In this document: piece after piece, positions 35,678 to 44,649 of the stretch
Layout: the number at the start of each line of letters is the position of its first letter
How positions within the stretch are numbered: position 1 is the first letter of the stretch
Assembly (NCBI RefSeq): GCF_000218485.1
Contig: NZ_AFPB01000168.1
Coordinates: 1 to 64,000, forward strand
DNA from: Aquimarina agarivorans
GTDB taxonomy: Bacteria > Bacteroidota > Bacteroidia > Flavobacteriales > Flavobacteriaceae
Reading direction: 5' to 3'
DNA length: 64,000 nt
Translations under genes and position numbers: made by a program
Notes under the pieces: generated by a model
What the model saw: only the letters and a program-made list of their open reading frames with translations
Database searches by the model: none
Told to the model about the DNA's origin: nothing

Positions 35678-36991
35678 ATGGAATTAAAAGAAAAATTAGT
35701 CTCTTCATTTTTAGCTTTTGAAGCAGAAGTTGACACTACTAATGACATACATGATATCCGTACGGAAGCCATAAAAAGCTTTGAAAAATACGGGTTTCCT
35801 ACCAAAAAGCTTGAAGCCTGGAAGTATACTTCACTAAATAGTGTACTAAAAAATGATTTTTCATTGTTTCCAAAAAAGGAAGCTGTCATTGAATTTAAAG
35901 ATGTTAAGCAATATTTTATAAGCGATTTAGATTCTTATAAAATTGTGTTTATTGACGGCGTGTATTCTTCACATTTATCAGGTACTACCCATGATAAAAT
36001 TGATGTATGCCTAATGTCATCCGCTTTAACGCAAGATCGTTTTAAAGCTGTAATCGACGTATACTACAACAAAATTGCCAAAGAAGATGGGTTGGTTTCT
36101 TTAAATACAGCGTACGCAAGGGAAGGCGCATATATATACATCCCTAAAAATACGGCAGCAGATAAGCCAATACAAATCATACATTTTGCTACAGGTTTGG
36201 AACAAGCAAGCATGTTACAACCACGTAATTTAATAGTTGCGGAAGATAATACCGAGGTAACTATTATTGAGCGTCACCAAAATCTATCGGACAAAAAGGT
36301 GTTTACTAATTCGGTTACTGAAATATATACAGGTAAAAACGCACATGTTGATTACTACAAAATTCAGAATGATACCGATACTGCAACTTTAATCGATAAT
36401 ACTTTTGCTGAGCAACACTCTAATAGTTTGTGTTCAGTACATACTTTTGCTTTTGGAGGGGAAATTACACGTAACAATTTAAACTTCTTTCAAAAAGGAC
36501 AAGGAATTGATTCCATATTAAACGGAGTGACTATTCTGGAAGGGAAAGCTCATGTAGATCACAATACATTAGTAGAACATCAGCAACCAAATTGCGAGAG
36601 TCATCAGGATTATAAAGGTATTTTTGATGAAAAATCCACAGGGGTTTTTAATGGTAAAATTATTGTAGATCAGGAAGCGCAAAAAACAAATGCGTTTCAG
36701 TCAAATAACAACATTTTATTGAGTGACAAAGCTACTGTAAATTCAAAACCCCAGCTTGAAATTTTTGCCGATGACGTAAAATGCTCGCACGGATGTACTA
36801 TTGGTCAGTTAGATGAAAGTGCGCTGTTTTATATGCGATCACGAGGCATTGCTCCTAAGGAAGCCAAAGCGTTATTGATGTATGCATTTGCAAATAATGT
36901 ATTGGAAACAGTAAAAGTACCTCAGTTAAAAACAAGAATTAATAAAATAATAGCAAAAAAACTAGGTGTTAATCTTGGTTTTGATTTGTAA
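35678..36991 (+). CDS. sufD: Fe-S cluster assembly protein SufD
   Basis: A 437-residue partner of SufB and SufC in the SUF scaffold. The N-terminal helical part (EKYGFPTKKLEAWKYTS) and the C-terminal beta-helix region with DVKCSHGCTIGQLDESALFY and the RGI-containing segment (YMRSRGIAPKEAKALL) are diagnostic; the conserved histidine and cysteine of the SHGC motif are present. The ATG at 35678 is the expected start. A strong terminator at 37012 follows at once, so sufD may close the first suf transcript. Confidence 0.95.
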   Translation: MELKEKLVSSFLAFEAEVDTTNDIHDIRTEAIKSFEKYGFPTKKLEAWKYTSLNSVLKNDFSLFPKKEAVIEFKDVKQYFISDLDSYKIVFIDGVYSSHLSGTTHDKIDVCLMSSALTQDRFKAVIDVYYNKIAKEDGLVSLNTAYAREGAYIYIPKNTAADKPIQIIHFATGLEQASMLQPRNLIVAEDNTEVTIIERHQNLSDKKVFTNSVTEIYTGKNAHVDYYKIQNDTDTATLIDNTFAEQHSNSLCSVHTFAFGGEITRNNLNFFQKGQGIDSILNGVTILEGKAHVDHNTLVEHQQPNCESHQDYKGIFDEKSTGVFNGKIIVDQEAQKTNAFQSNNNILLSDKATVNSKPQLEIFADDVKCSHGCTIGQLDESALFYMRSRGIAPKEAKALLMYAFANNVLETVKVPQLKTRINKIIAKKLGVNLGFDL

Positions 36992-37011
36992 TACTATTTT
37001 TAAACTTAAAC

Positions 37012-37044
37012 AAAAAGCTGCGGGTATTTAACTTGCAGCTTTTT
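37012..37044 (+). terminator. Intrinsic terminator after sufD
   Basis: Arms AAAAAGCTGC (37012-37021) and GCAGCTTTTT (37035-37044) with a 13-base loop and a continuing T run, 20 bases after the sufD stop. It should end or attenuate transcription before the glutaminase gene. Confidence 0.8.
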
Positions 37045-37064
37045 TTGTATAATTATAAATTTTC

Positions 37065-37976
37065 ATGGTTTTTAGTACCCTATTCTCGGAACTTTATCAC
37101 AGTATAAAAAAAACACCAAACTCAGGTGAAGTAGCACAGTATATTCCTGAGTTGGCACTAGTAGATCCCAATAAATTTGGAGTAAGTTTAGTAAAGCTAA
37201 ATGCTGAAAATTTTCATTTTGGCGATGCTCAGGAAAAATTTTCCATACAAAGTATTGCAAAAGTGTTATCACTTACGCTAGCCTATAAAATTTGCGGTGA
37301 AAAGTTGTGGGAACGTGTAGGGGTGGAACCTTCAGGCACGGCTTTCAATTCATTAGTGCAGCTGGAATACGAAAAAGGCATACCGCGTAATCCATTCATT
37401 AACGCGGGAGCATTAGTGGTAGCTGATGTATTAGTTTCAGAATTAAAAAACCCTAACGATGATTTTTTAGCTTTTGTAAATCAATTATGTCATACTCAAG
37501 TTTCGTATTCCAAACAAGTAGCAGCTTCTGAAAAATCATGTGCTTATGTAAATACAGCATTAATTAACTTAATGAAATCTTTTGGCAATATTAAAAATGA
37601 TATTGATCAGGTTATGGATTTATACTTCAATTTATGTTCAATTGAAATGACGTGCCAGGAACTTTCGCAAACATTCCTTTTTTTGGCAAATGACGGTGTT
37701 TGTCCATTATCGGAGCAAGAAATTATTGACCATAGCAAGTCAAAAAGAATAAATTCCATAATGCAGCTTTGCGGATTTTACGATGAAGCTGGAGAGTTTT
37801 CATTTAAAGTGGGCTTACCTGGCAAAAGTGGTGTTGGTGGAGGTATTGTAGTAGTGCGTCCGCATGAGTTTAGTATGGCCGTGTGGAGTCCAAAATTAAA
37901 CGCTAAAGGGAACTCGTTTTTGGGCACTAAATTTTTGGAAAAGTTTACCACTAAAATTGATTATTCAATCTTTTAG
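37065..37976 (+). CDS. glsA: Glutaminase
   Basis: A 303-residue serine-dependent glutaminase of the beta-lactamase-like fold, converting glutamine to glutamate and ammonia in the cytosol. The catalytic S-x-x-K lies in FSIQSIAKVLSL; GTAFNSLVQLE, PRNPFINAGAL and the C-terminal GLPGKSGVGGGIV are family signatures. Length is normal for bacterial GlsA. It sits between sufD and sufS, separated from sufD by a terminator and from sufS by a 165-base gap with a -7 element, so it is probably transcribed apart from the Fe-S genes. Confidence 0.95.
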   Translation: MVFSTLFSELYHSIKKTPNSGEVAQYIPELALVDPNKFGVSLVKLNAENFHFGDAQEKFSIQSIAKVLSLTLAYKICGEKLWERVGVEPSGTAFNSLVQLEYEKGIPRNPFINAGALVVADVLVSELKNPNDDFLAFVNQLCHTQVSYSKQVAASEKSCAYVNTALINLMKSFGNIKNDIDQVMDLYFNLCSIEMTCQELSQTFLFLANDGVCPLSEQEIIDHSKSKRINSIMQLCGFYDEAGEFSFKVGLPGKSGVGGGIVVVRPHEFSMAVWSPKLNAKGNSFLGTKFLEKFTTKIDYSIF

Positions 37977-38026
37977 ATTTTGTGTTTTTTTAATAGCTGT
38001 TTTTAATGTATTTACTGCACAAATCT

Positions 38027-38034
38027 TAACTTTG
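38027..38034 (+). promoter_or_regulatory. -7 element before sufS
   Basis: TAACTTTG matches the TAnnTTTG consensus, 107 bases before the sufS start at 38142. If used, it starts a second suf transcript (sufS, sufE, sufT-like, DUF2480) with a ~100-base leader. Confidence 0.45.
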
Positions 38035-38141
38035 TTAACTAATTTATGTAGGTATTTTAAAGCTTTAGGTTTGGTAATGAAATCTAAAACTAGCCTACAA
38101 ATAATGCTGGTAATTAACTGGCACTTTTAATTAAAAATACT

Positions 38142-39356
38142 ATGCTGGATATTCAAAAAATAAGAGCTGATTTTCCAATTTTAAAACGAAAAGTTAATGG
38201 AAAGCCATTGGTGTATTTTGACAATGCGGCAACCTCGCAAACACCACAGGTAGTTATTGATGCGATAGCGGATTATTACAGTAATTACAACTCAAATATT
38301 CATCGTGGCGTGCATACGCTTTCGCAAGAAGCTACGGATGCGTATGAGGTAGCACGAAAAAAAGTGCAAGCGCATTTTAATGCAAAACACGATCACGAAA
38401 TTATTTTAACCGCAGGAACTACCCATGCAATTAATATTGTGGCTACAGGATTTACTCAGTTTTTGGGTGAAGGTGATGAGGTTATTGTTTCTGCTCTGGA
38501 GCATCACTCCAATATTGTGCCTTGGCAAATGCTTTGTGAGCGTACAGGAGCCACTTTAAAAGTGATTCCCATGAGCCAAGAGGGTTCATTGTTGATGGAC
38601 GTTTACGAGCAATTACTAAGCGATAAAACAAAACTAGTCTTTGTAAACCATGTGTCTAATGCATTAGGAACTGTAAATCCTATTGAATTTATTATTGAAA
38701 AAGCCCATGCTGTTGGTGCTGCAGTTTTAATCGATGGTGCACAAGCAACTCCACATATGAAACCTGATGTACAAGCGCTTGATGTGGATTTTTACGTAGC
38801 ATCAGCTCACAAACTTTGTGGACCCACTGGCGTTGGATTATTATACGGAAAAGAAACTTGGTTAAACAAGCTTCCTCCCTACCAAGGCGGCGGTGATATG
38901 ATTGACCAAGTTACCTTTGAAAAAACCACCTATGCAGGTTTGCCTTTCAAGTTTGAAGCTGGTACACCAAATATTTGTGGCGGTATTGCCTTTGGAGTGG
39001 CGCTGGATTATATGAATAGTGTTGGTTTTGATCATATTGCTGCTTATGAGAAAGAATTACTGGACTATGCGACTAATGAATTAAAAGCAATTGAAGGTTT
39101 GCAGATTTACGGAGAGGCTGACGAAAAGACAGCCGTTATCTCCTTTAATGTGGGAGCGATTCACCCATATGATATTGGTACAATTATTGACAAATTAGGG
39201 ATAGCGGTACGCACAGGTCATCATTGCGCGCAACCCATCATGAATTTTTATAAAATCCCTGGAACAATTAGAGCTTCTTTTGCATTTTACAATACTAAAG
39301 AAGAGATTGATGTTTTTGTTACCGCGGTTAAAAAAGCAGTAATGATGTTGAGCTAG
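38142..39356 (+). CDS. sufS: Cysteine desulfurase SufS
   Basis: A 404-residue PLP enzyme that takes sulfur from cysteine and hands it as persulfide to SufE. The PLP lysine is in ASAHKLCGPTGVG, TTHAIN and EHHSN contact the cofactor, and the catalytic cysteine is in RTGHHCAQP, the type II (SufS/CsdA) loop. Length is normal. It is followed by sufE after 90 bases. Confidence 0.97.
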   Translation: MLDIQKIRADFPILKRKVNGKPLVYFDNAATSQTPQVVIDAIADYYSNYNSNIHRGVHTLSQEATDAYEVARKKVQAHFNAKHDHEIILTAGTTHAINIVATGFTQFLGEGDEVIVSALEHHSNIVPWQMLCERTGATLKVIPMSQEGSLLMDVYEQLLSDKTKLVFVNHVSNALGTVNPIEFIIEKAHAVGAAVLIDGAQATPHMKPDVQALDVDFYVASAHKLCGPTGVGLLYGKETWLNKLPPYQGGGDMIDQVTFEKTTYAGLPFKFEAGTPNICGGIAFGVALDYMNSVGFDHIAAYEKELLDYATNELKAIEGLQIYGEADEKTAVISFNVGAIHPYDIGTIIDKLGIAVRTGHHCAQPIMNFYKIPGTIRASFAFYNTKEEIDVFVTAVKKAVMMLS

Positions 39357-39446
39357 TGGTTTTTATGGTATTAAAGCTACTACACAAAAATAGAAAATTA
39401 TAGTTAAATCCAGTAGCAATATGCTAAAGGCAAACAGCTTAAAAAT

Positions 39447-39869
39447 ATGAGCATAAAAGAAATACAAGACGAAATCGTATCGGAATTTGAAATGTTTGAC
39501 GATTGGATGCAGCGATATGAGTATATGATTGATTTAGGTAAAGATTTACCACTAATCGATGAAAAGTATAAGACCGATAAAAATATTATTAAAGGTTGCC
39601 AAAGCAAAGTGTGGGTGCATGCTGATTTGGATGGCGAAAAATTAAATTTTACTGCCGATAGTGATGCTATCATTACCAAAGGAATCATTGCCATACTGAT
39701 TCGTTCATTTTCAGGACAACACCCTGCGGCAATCATTGAGGCGGACACCGACTTTATTGATAAAATTGGATTAAAGGAACACTTGTCGCCAACACGAGCC
39801 AATGGCTTGGTAAGTATGATCAAACAGCTTAAAATGTATGCTGTGGCGTACCAAACGCAACTAAATTAA
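39447..39869 (+). CDS. sufE: Sulfur acceptor protein SufE
   Basis: A 140-residue protein that accepts persulfide sulfur from SufS and passes it to SufB. The active cysteine is in NIIKGCQSKVWV; YEYMIDLGKDLP and the C-terminal NGLVSMIKQLK are typical of SufE. The ATG at 39447 fits the family N-terminus (MSIKEIQDEIVSEF). Confidence 0.95.
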   Translation: MSIKEIQDEIVSEFEMFDDWMQRYEYMIDLGKDLPLIDEKYKTDKNIIKGCQSKVWVHADLDGEKLNFTADSDAIITKGIIAILIRSFSGQHPAAIIEADTDFIDKIGLKEHLSPTRANGLVSMIKQLKMYAVAYQTQLN

Positions 39870-39966
39870 AGCTATTTGCTTGTAGCAACGATTAAGCTTA
39901 AAAATTAATAAGTAACTTAGTTAAAAATAGCGCTGGTAGCTTAGCTAACGGCCAATAGTTAAAAAA

Positions 39967-40290
39967 ATGAGTACAGATATAGATACAAACCAATTAGGTG
40001 AAAAAGTAGTAGCAGTACTAAAAACCATTTTTGATCCTGAAATTCCTGTTGATATTTATGAATTAGGCTTAATTTACGATGTTTTTGTGAACGAAGATTA
40101 TGACGTAAAAGTATTAATGACATTAACAACTCCTAATTGTCCGGTAGCGGAAACTCTTCCGGTAGAAGTGGAAGAGAAGATAAAATCGATTGATGCTGTA
40201 AATGATTGTGAAGTAGAAATTACTTTTGATCCACCGTGGAGTCAGGATCTAATGAGCGAAGAAGCAAAATTAGAGCTGGGAATGCTTTAA
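39967..40290 (+). CDS. sufT: SufT-like Fe-S maturation protein (DUF59/MIP18)
   Basis: A 107-residue protein of the DUF59/MIP18 family. The signatures DPEIPVDIYELGLIYDV and TTPNCPVAETLP with its conserved cysteine are clear. Relatives (SufT, Cia2) help deliver clusters to target proteins. Its place right after sufE fits the flavobacterial suf order. The symbol is by family and context. Confidence 0.88.
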   Translation: MSTDIDTNQLGEKVVAVLKTIFDPEIPVDIYELGLIYDVFVNEDYDVKVLMTLTTPNCPVAETLPVEVEEKIKSIDAVNDCEVEITFDPPWSQDLMSEEAKLELGML

Positions 40291-40418
40291 GTTGATTGTT
40301 TAGAATATAGAGAATAGAGTACAGAAACTAGAAGTAAGACGTAGGACTTAAGAGAATTGAATATTTAGAGAGTATATAAAATTTTTTCAACTTTCAACCC
40401 TAAAGCTTCAACCTTTTT

Positions 40419-40925
40419 ATGGACGAAATAGTAAACAGAGTAGCCAATAGTAAATTAGTTACAATCGATTTAGAGGATTGGTACGTTGAAGGAGTGCGTA
40501 CCGTTTTTGATATTAAAGATTGGCTTTTTGAAGGGCTCCTGCTACGTGAAAAAGATTTTAGACAGAAAGTAAAAGCGCATGACTGGTCGCAATATCAGGA
40601 TCATTTTGTAGCGCTAACGTGCTCCACCGATGCTATTATTCCTGGGTGGGCATTTATGTTAATTACTACTGCAATTGCCCCTTACGCAAAAAAAGTGGTC
40701 ATAGGGGATTTAACGCTACTAGAAACACAATTATATGAAACTCAAATAGCCGCTATTTCAATAGCTCAATATAAAGACAAACCCGTAATAATTAAAGGCT
40801 GCTCCAATAAACCTGTACCCGAAAATGCATATATAAGCCTAGTACAAAAATTACAGCCTGTGGTTAAAAGTATAATGTATGGTGAGGCATGCTCTTCAGT
40901 GCCGTTGTATAAATCAAAAGCCTAA
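40419..40925 (+). CDS. DUF2480 family protein
   Basis: A 168-residue soluble protein with no export signal. It matches what I recall of DUF2480, a family found next to suf genes in Bacteroidota: start MDEIVNRVANSKLVTIDLEDW, a central ALTCSTDAIIPGWAFMLI, and a C-terminal GCSNKPVPENAYI and GEACSSVPLYK. The three cysteine sites (TCST, KGCS, EACSS) might bind metal or a cluster, which is inference. It follows the sufT-like gene after 128 bases. Confidence 0.85.
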   Translation: MDEIVNRVANSKLVTIDLEDWYVEGVRTVFDIKDWLFEGLLLREKDFRQKVKAHDWSQYQDHFVALTCSTDAIIPGWAFMLITTAIAPYAKKVVIGDLTLLETQLYETQIAAISIAQYKDKPVIIKGCSNKPVPENAYISLVQKLQPVVKSIMYGEACSSVPLYKSKA

Positions 40926-41086
40926 ATTTTTAGTTTATACGTAAATATTTGATTATCAATAATTTATTTTATTATTAATTAAATTTTATATTATATTTGA
41001 ATATGATTTGAACAAATTTTAAATCAAAATCGCATTTAAACTGATTTATATGTATTTAACCTAAATTTTTTGAACATTTTTTTTGA

Positions 41087-41121
41087 TTGGAAATGCTCTT
41101 TTCAATCATAGCTTATATTTG
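41087..41121 (+). promoter_or_regulatory. Promoter of the first DUF3078 gene
   Basis: The -7 element TATATTTG (41114-41121) is an exact consensus match, with a possible -33 TTG at 41087-41089 (24-base spacing). The ATG at 41148 is 26 bases downstream. Confidence 0.55.
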
Positions 41122-41147
41122 TCATATAAAAATTACATATCATTATC

Positions 41148-42089
41148 ATGAAAAAAATTATTTTATCAATAAGCATTATTGCTATAAGTGTTTCAGCTTT
41201 TGCACAAGAATCTAAAAGCGAAGATGAATTAAAAAAAGAATTAGGTGCTAAAAAAGCTTCTATTTCAGCTTTAGAAGGAGAGGCGGCAGCTATACAAGCA
41301 AAAATTGACGCTTTACCAGGATGGAAAAAAGGAGTCTTTGGTACAATAGGAGGTAGTATAGGTGGATTTGATAACTGGTTTACACAAGCATCACCAAACA
41401 ACTCTACAGGTACTATTGGACTATCAATTAACGCATTTGCCAATTTAAATAAAGAAAAATATTTTTGGAGAAATTCTTTGAATATAAATTTAGGATGGGT
41501 AAAATTCGATGATAAAGATGATAGCACTGATGATGATTCATTTCAAACATCTACTGATATATTCAATATAAGTTCTTTATATGGCTATAAATTGAGTAAA
41601 ACTTTTGCTGTTTCTGTGTTAAGTGAATACAGAACAGCTGTACTTGAAGGTGCATTTAATGATCCTGGATATCTTGATATAGGAGTTGGGGGAACTTGGA
41701 CTCCAATAAAAGACTTAGTAGTTGTTATTCACCCATTAAACTATAATTTTGTGTTCAGTGATGGAGAATCTATGTATGAATCTTCATTAGGAGCTAAAGT
41801 AGTAGCAGATTATACTCGTAAAATAGGAAGTGTAAGTTTTAAAACTAATTTATCAGCATTTTTAAGTTATGAAGATTCTGATTTTTCTAACTGGCAGTGG
41901 ACAAATAGTTTAAGTTACACTTTATGGAAAAAAATTGGTGTAGGTTTTGACTTTGGTTTAAGGAGTAATAAGCAAGAGGCATTTAATGCACAGCTGTTAA
42001 CAGTAGCTGATCCTGAAACTTTTAAATTAGAAAATGCAGATAATAAGTTGCAATCTTTTTGGAATTTAGGACTGAGCTATGCTTTTTAA
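41148..42089 (+). CDS. DUF3078 family outer-membrane-type protein
   Basis: A 313-residue exported protein. Signal peptide MKKIILSISIIAISVSAFAQ, then a ~35-residue charged helix likely to coil (DELKKELGAKKASISALEGE), then a beta-rich body with alternating aromatic strands such as SIGGFDNWFTQASPNNS and NLGWVKFDDKDD. The C-terminus ends in an aromatic residue (NLGLSYAF), as in outer-membrane beta-barrels. DUF3078 genes commonly follow suf genes in flavobacteria; function unknown. A terminator follows at 42167. Confidence 0.85.
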   Translation: MKKIILSISIIAISVSAFAQESKSEDELKKELGAKKASISALEGEAAAIQAKIDALPGWKKGVFGTIGGSIGGFDNWFTQASPNNSTGTIGLSINAFANLNKEKYFWRNSLNINLGWVKFDDKDDSTDDDSFQTSTDIFNISSLYGYKLSKTFAVSVLSEYRTAVLEGAFNDPGYLDIGVGGTWTPIKDLVVVIHPLNYNFVFSDGESMYESSLGAKVVADYTRKIGSVSFKTNLSAFLSYEDSDFSNWQWTNSLSYTLWKKIGVGFDFGLRSNKQEAFNAQLLTVADPETFKLENADNKLQSFWNLGLSYAF

Positions 42090-42166
42090 TAAATGGTAAT
42101 AATACAATAGGATTATTTTGTAGTGTATAAATTACATAAAGATTCATAATAGTAGTAATAGTTGAT

Positions 42167-42198
42167 AAAGCTTGTTGAGGTAAATTTCAACAAGCTTT
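42167..42198 (+). terminator. Intrinsic terminator between the two DUF3078 genes
   Basis: A perfect 12-bp stem (AAAGCTTGTTGA at 42167-42178; complement at 42187-42198) with an 8-base loop and a following T. Its 3' arm overlaps the -33 element of the next promoter. Confidence 0.75.
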
Positions 42199-42227
42199 TG
42201 TCGTTAAAAAGGATATTTTTATCTTTG
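42196..42227 (+). promoter_or_regulatory. Promoter of the second DUF3078 gene
   Basis: -33 TTTG at 42197-42200 and -7 TATCTTTG at 42220-42227, 19 bases apart, both good matches. The start codon is at 42244. The -33 box lies on the 3' arm of the preceding terminator, a compact arrangement. Confidence 0.65.
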
Positions 42228-42243
42228 AACGACATAAATACTT

Positions 42244-43143
42244 ATGAAAAAGCTACTTTACGTATTTTTAATACTTTCATTTTTTGGCTATAGCCAAGAA
42301 GAGGAAAATACAATTAAGGTAACTGACACAGTAACAGTTCATCCCCAAGCAGTAAGTACATCACCTTGGCAGGGGAAGGGATCATTTTCCGTATTAGGAA
42401 ATCAAACCTCATTCAACGATGACTGGGTTGGTGGAGGGATTTCCAATTTAGCCGTAAATAGTAGGTTGGAGTATGAAATGAATTATAAAAAGGCACAATG
42501 GACCTGGGATAACCGTATAAATATGGCGTACGGAATTACTAAGCTAAAAGAGAAAGATCGTGTACGTAAAACGGATGATTTGATAGAAATTAGCTCAGTA
42601 GTCGGTAAAAATACAGGTAGCGGTTATTGGAGCTATTCGGGCTATTTTAATTTTAAAACACAGTTTGCCAAAGGGTATAACTTTGACAAGAATGATTCAC
42701 GAACTTTAGTCAGTAGGGGTTTTTCGCCAGCGTATTTTCAACTTGGTCCAGGTCTTTTATGGAAGAAAAACGAAAACTTCCAAATAAATTTAGCACCAGC
42801 AACTACACGTTTAATATTGGTAGATAAGTTTTTTACTAGAGAAAAGGAAGCTTTTGGTGTGGACCAAGGGGAAACCAGTAATATTGAATTTGGAGCTTCC
42901 ATAGCAGGTGCACATAAATTTGAACTATTTAAAAACGTAACGCTGGAAAATATATTAAAATTGTATTCTAATTACTTGGAAAAAGTTTCTAATGTGGATA
43001 TAAACTATACGCTAAATATGGTATCAACTATTAATAAGCACATGACCGCTAATTTTAGCTTTCAAACCATATATGATGATGATACTACAGGAAGTTTCCA
43101 AGTGCGTCAAATGATAGCTTTAGGTGTTAATTATGCATTATAG
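42244..43143 (+). CDS. DUF3078 family outer-membrane-type protein (second copy)
   Basis: A 299-residue exported protein with signal peptide MKKLLYVFLILSFFGYSQ. The body has SVLGNQTSFNDDWVGGGISN, matching SIGGFDNWFTQASPNNS in its neighbour, and alternating aromatic beta strands. It ends MIALGVNYAL, which fits a beta-barrel end. It lacks the N-terminal coiled-coil-like stretch of the first copy. The two are diverged tandem paralogues, each with its own promoter. A terminator at 43158 separates it from the convergent thioredoxin-like gene. Confidence 0.82.
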   Translation: MKKLLYVFLILSFFGYSQEEENTIKVTDTVTVHPQAVSTSPWQGKGSFSVLGNQTSFNDDWVGGGISNLAVNSRLEYEMNYKKAQWTWDNRINMAYGITKLKEKDRVRKTDDLIEISSVVGKNTGSGYWSYSGYFNFKTQFAKGYNFDKNDSRTLVSRGFSPAYFQLGPGLLWKKNENFQINLAPATTRLILVDKFFTREKEAFGVDQGETSNIEFGASIAGAHKFELFKNVTLENILKLYSNYLEKVSNVDINYTLNMVSTINKHMTANFSFQTIYDDDTTGSFQVRQMIALGVNYAL

Positions 43144-43157
43144 TATGGCATAAAAAA

Positions 43158-43179
43158 GCTTGCTGAAAATACAGCAAGC
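43158..43179. terminator. Bidirectional terminator between convergent genes
   Basis: GCTTGCTG (43158-43165) and CAGCAAGC (43172-43179) form a perfect 8-bp stem with a 6-base loop, flanked by A-rich and T-containing sequence. It lies between the second DUF3078 gene (ending 43143) and the minus-strand thioredoxin-like gene (ending 43218). Confidence 0.65.
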
Positions 43180-43217
43180 CTTAAATTTAGTCTGCAATTC
43201 TTATCAGTAGACGTATA

Positions 43218-43832
43218 TTATACCAATTTGGATAAATCTTCAGCTATATTGGCACCTTTATCCTTATTGTACCAAATTTGAAGGTCCTGTTTAAACTCAG
43301 GCGTCAATTTTCCGTGGGCTTTTTTATAATCATTAACCATTTGGGTAGCTTTAGTAGGTCTAGGTCCCCAAGAGTTTATAATTTCATTCTTTTTGGCATC
43401 AAACGCTATCAATTTAGGAATAGATTTTCCGCCATTAGTTAAAAATTGATTCATTAAATCATCATTTTCATCCCTTAATACTACTCTAAAATCGATATTT
43501 TCATTTAATTCCGCCAATTTATTAATTACAGGAAGTGACTGAGCGGCATCACCACACCAACTTTCAGTGAGTACTACCCATTTTATTGGCGAAGCTACAT
43601 TTCTTATTTTTTCGCTAATTGAAGCATCAATTTTTATTGTTTTATCTAGGCGTTTCATACGACGATCGTTCAACTTACTATATTCCAATAAAGCTTCATT
43701 ATCTGGATCGTTTCCTGTGGATTTATGTTGTTCAATAAGACTGCTTACCTTTTCGCGATATTCAGGATAGCTTAAACTGTTTGCTAAACTGTTATTTAAA
43801 ATTTCTACGGTTGCTGATGTAGTTGTTTCCAT
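43218..43832 (-). CDS. Thioredoxin-family protein
   Basis: About 204 residues; the start METTTSATVEIL at 43832 is preferred over the longer frame from 43874. The thioredoxin-like core is VVLTESWCGDAAQSLPVI, with one cysteine in place of the classical CxxC, and a later PKLIAFDAKK strand-turn. A helical N-terminal third precedes it. No signal peptide. With a single cysteine it is unlikely to be a disulfide oxidoreductase of the normal sort; the role is unknown. Confidence 0.85.
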   Translation of the reverse strand: METTTSATVEILNNSLANSLSYPEYREKVSSLIEQHKSTGNDPDNEALLEYSKLNDRRMKRLDKTIKIDASISEKIRNVASPIKWVVLTESWCGDAAQSLPVINKLAELNENIDFRVVLRDENDDLMNQFLTNGGKSIPKLIAFDAKKNEIINSWGPRPTKATQMVNDYKKAHGKLTPEFKQDLQIWYNKDKGANIAEDLSKLV

Positions 43833-43932
43833 AATTATATCTTCTATTATGTTTTTATAGTCGTAATTCTTCAAAAGTCTTACATTTACGTTATACAGGC
43901 GATAAAAAAATCCATTTTTGATAAAGTTATTT

Positions 43933-44577
43933 CTATTTGCTTTGTAGTGCTTTCATAAAATCAGTTCGGGAAATTTCAATGGCTCCTAAACTTTCCAAAT
44001 GGTCATTGTGCATTTGACAATCTATAAATTTGTACTGTTTTTGCTGAAAATATTGGCACATGTATATAAAGGCTACTTTTGATGCGTTGCTTACCTCAGT
44101 AAACATACTTTCGCCACAAAAAATCTTTTGATCTTTTAGATTTACTCCGTACAAGCCACCAACAAGCTTGGTTTCCTGCCAAACTTCTACCGAAAGGGCA
44201 ATACCAAGTTGATGTAATTTGGTGTAAGCATTAATCATGGTTTTGGTAATCCAAGTGCCCGTTTGATTTTTACGGGTTTGATTAGCGCAGCGCGTAATTA
44301 CTGCTTCAAAATTTTGATTAATAGTTACTGTAAAAGGTTTTTTTTTAAGCAATTGCCGCATGGACTTGCTTATTTTAAGGTTGGGAAATAACAATACCAT
44401 TCGGGGATTTGGGCTGTACCATAAAATAGGTTGATCAGCTTCAAACCAAGGGAAAATACCACTTTTGTAGGCTAGTAAAAGGCGTTCGGAACTTAAGTCG
44501 CCACCAATAGCAAGTAAACCATGGTCATCAGCTTGTATTACGGGAGGGAAATATATAAGCTCGTCTAACAGGTACAT
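43933..44577 (-). CDS. aat: Leucyl/phenylalanyl-tRNA--protein transferase
   Basis: A 214-residue cytosolic enzyme that attaches Leu or Phe from aminoacyl-tRNA to N-terminal Lys or Arg, marking proteins for ClpS-ClpAP. The family segments FPPVIQADDHGLLAIGGDLS, GIFPWF, WYSPNPRMVL, LVGGLYGV, GESMFT and DCQMHNDHLESLGA are all present. Length is normal. Confidence 0.96.
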   Translation of the reverse strand: MYLLDELIYFPPVIQADDHGLLAIGGDLSSERLLLAYKSGIFPWFEADQPILWYSPNPRMVLLFPNLKISKSMRQLLKKKPFTVTINQNFEAVITRCANQTRKNQTGTWITKTMINAYTKLHQLGIALSVEVWQETKLVGGLYGVNLKDQKIFCGESMFTEVSNASKVAFIYMCQYFQQKQYKFIDCQMHNDHLESLGAIEISRTDFMKALQSK

Positions 44578-44590
44578 GGCTTAAAAATAA

Positions 44591-44631
44591 AAAAAGCTAT
44601 TCACAAATGAAGTCATTGTAAATAGCTTTTT
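44591..44631 (-). terminator. Terminator after the DUF3127 gene
   Basis: Outer arms AAAAAGCTATT (44591-44601) and AATAGCTTTTT (44621-44631), with further pairing inside (CAAATGA / TCATTG). On the minus strand the T run follows the hairpin, 20 bases after the DUF3127 stop. Confidence 0.7.
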
Positions 44632-44649
44632 ATAAAATTATAGTATGAT

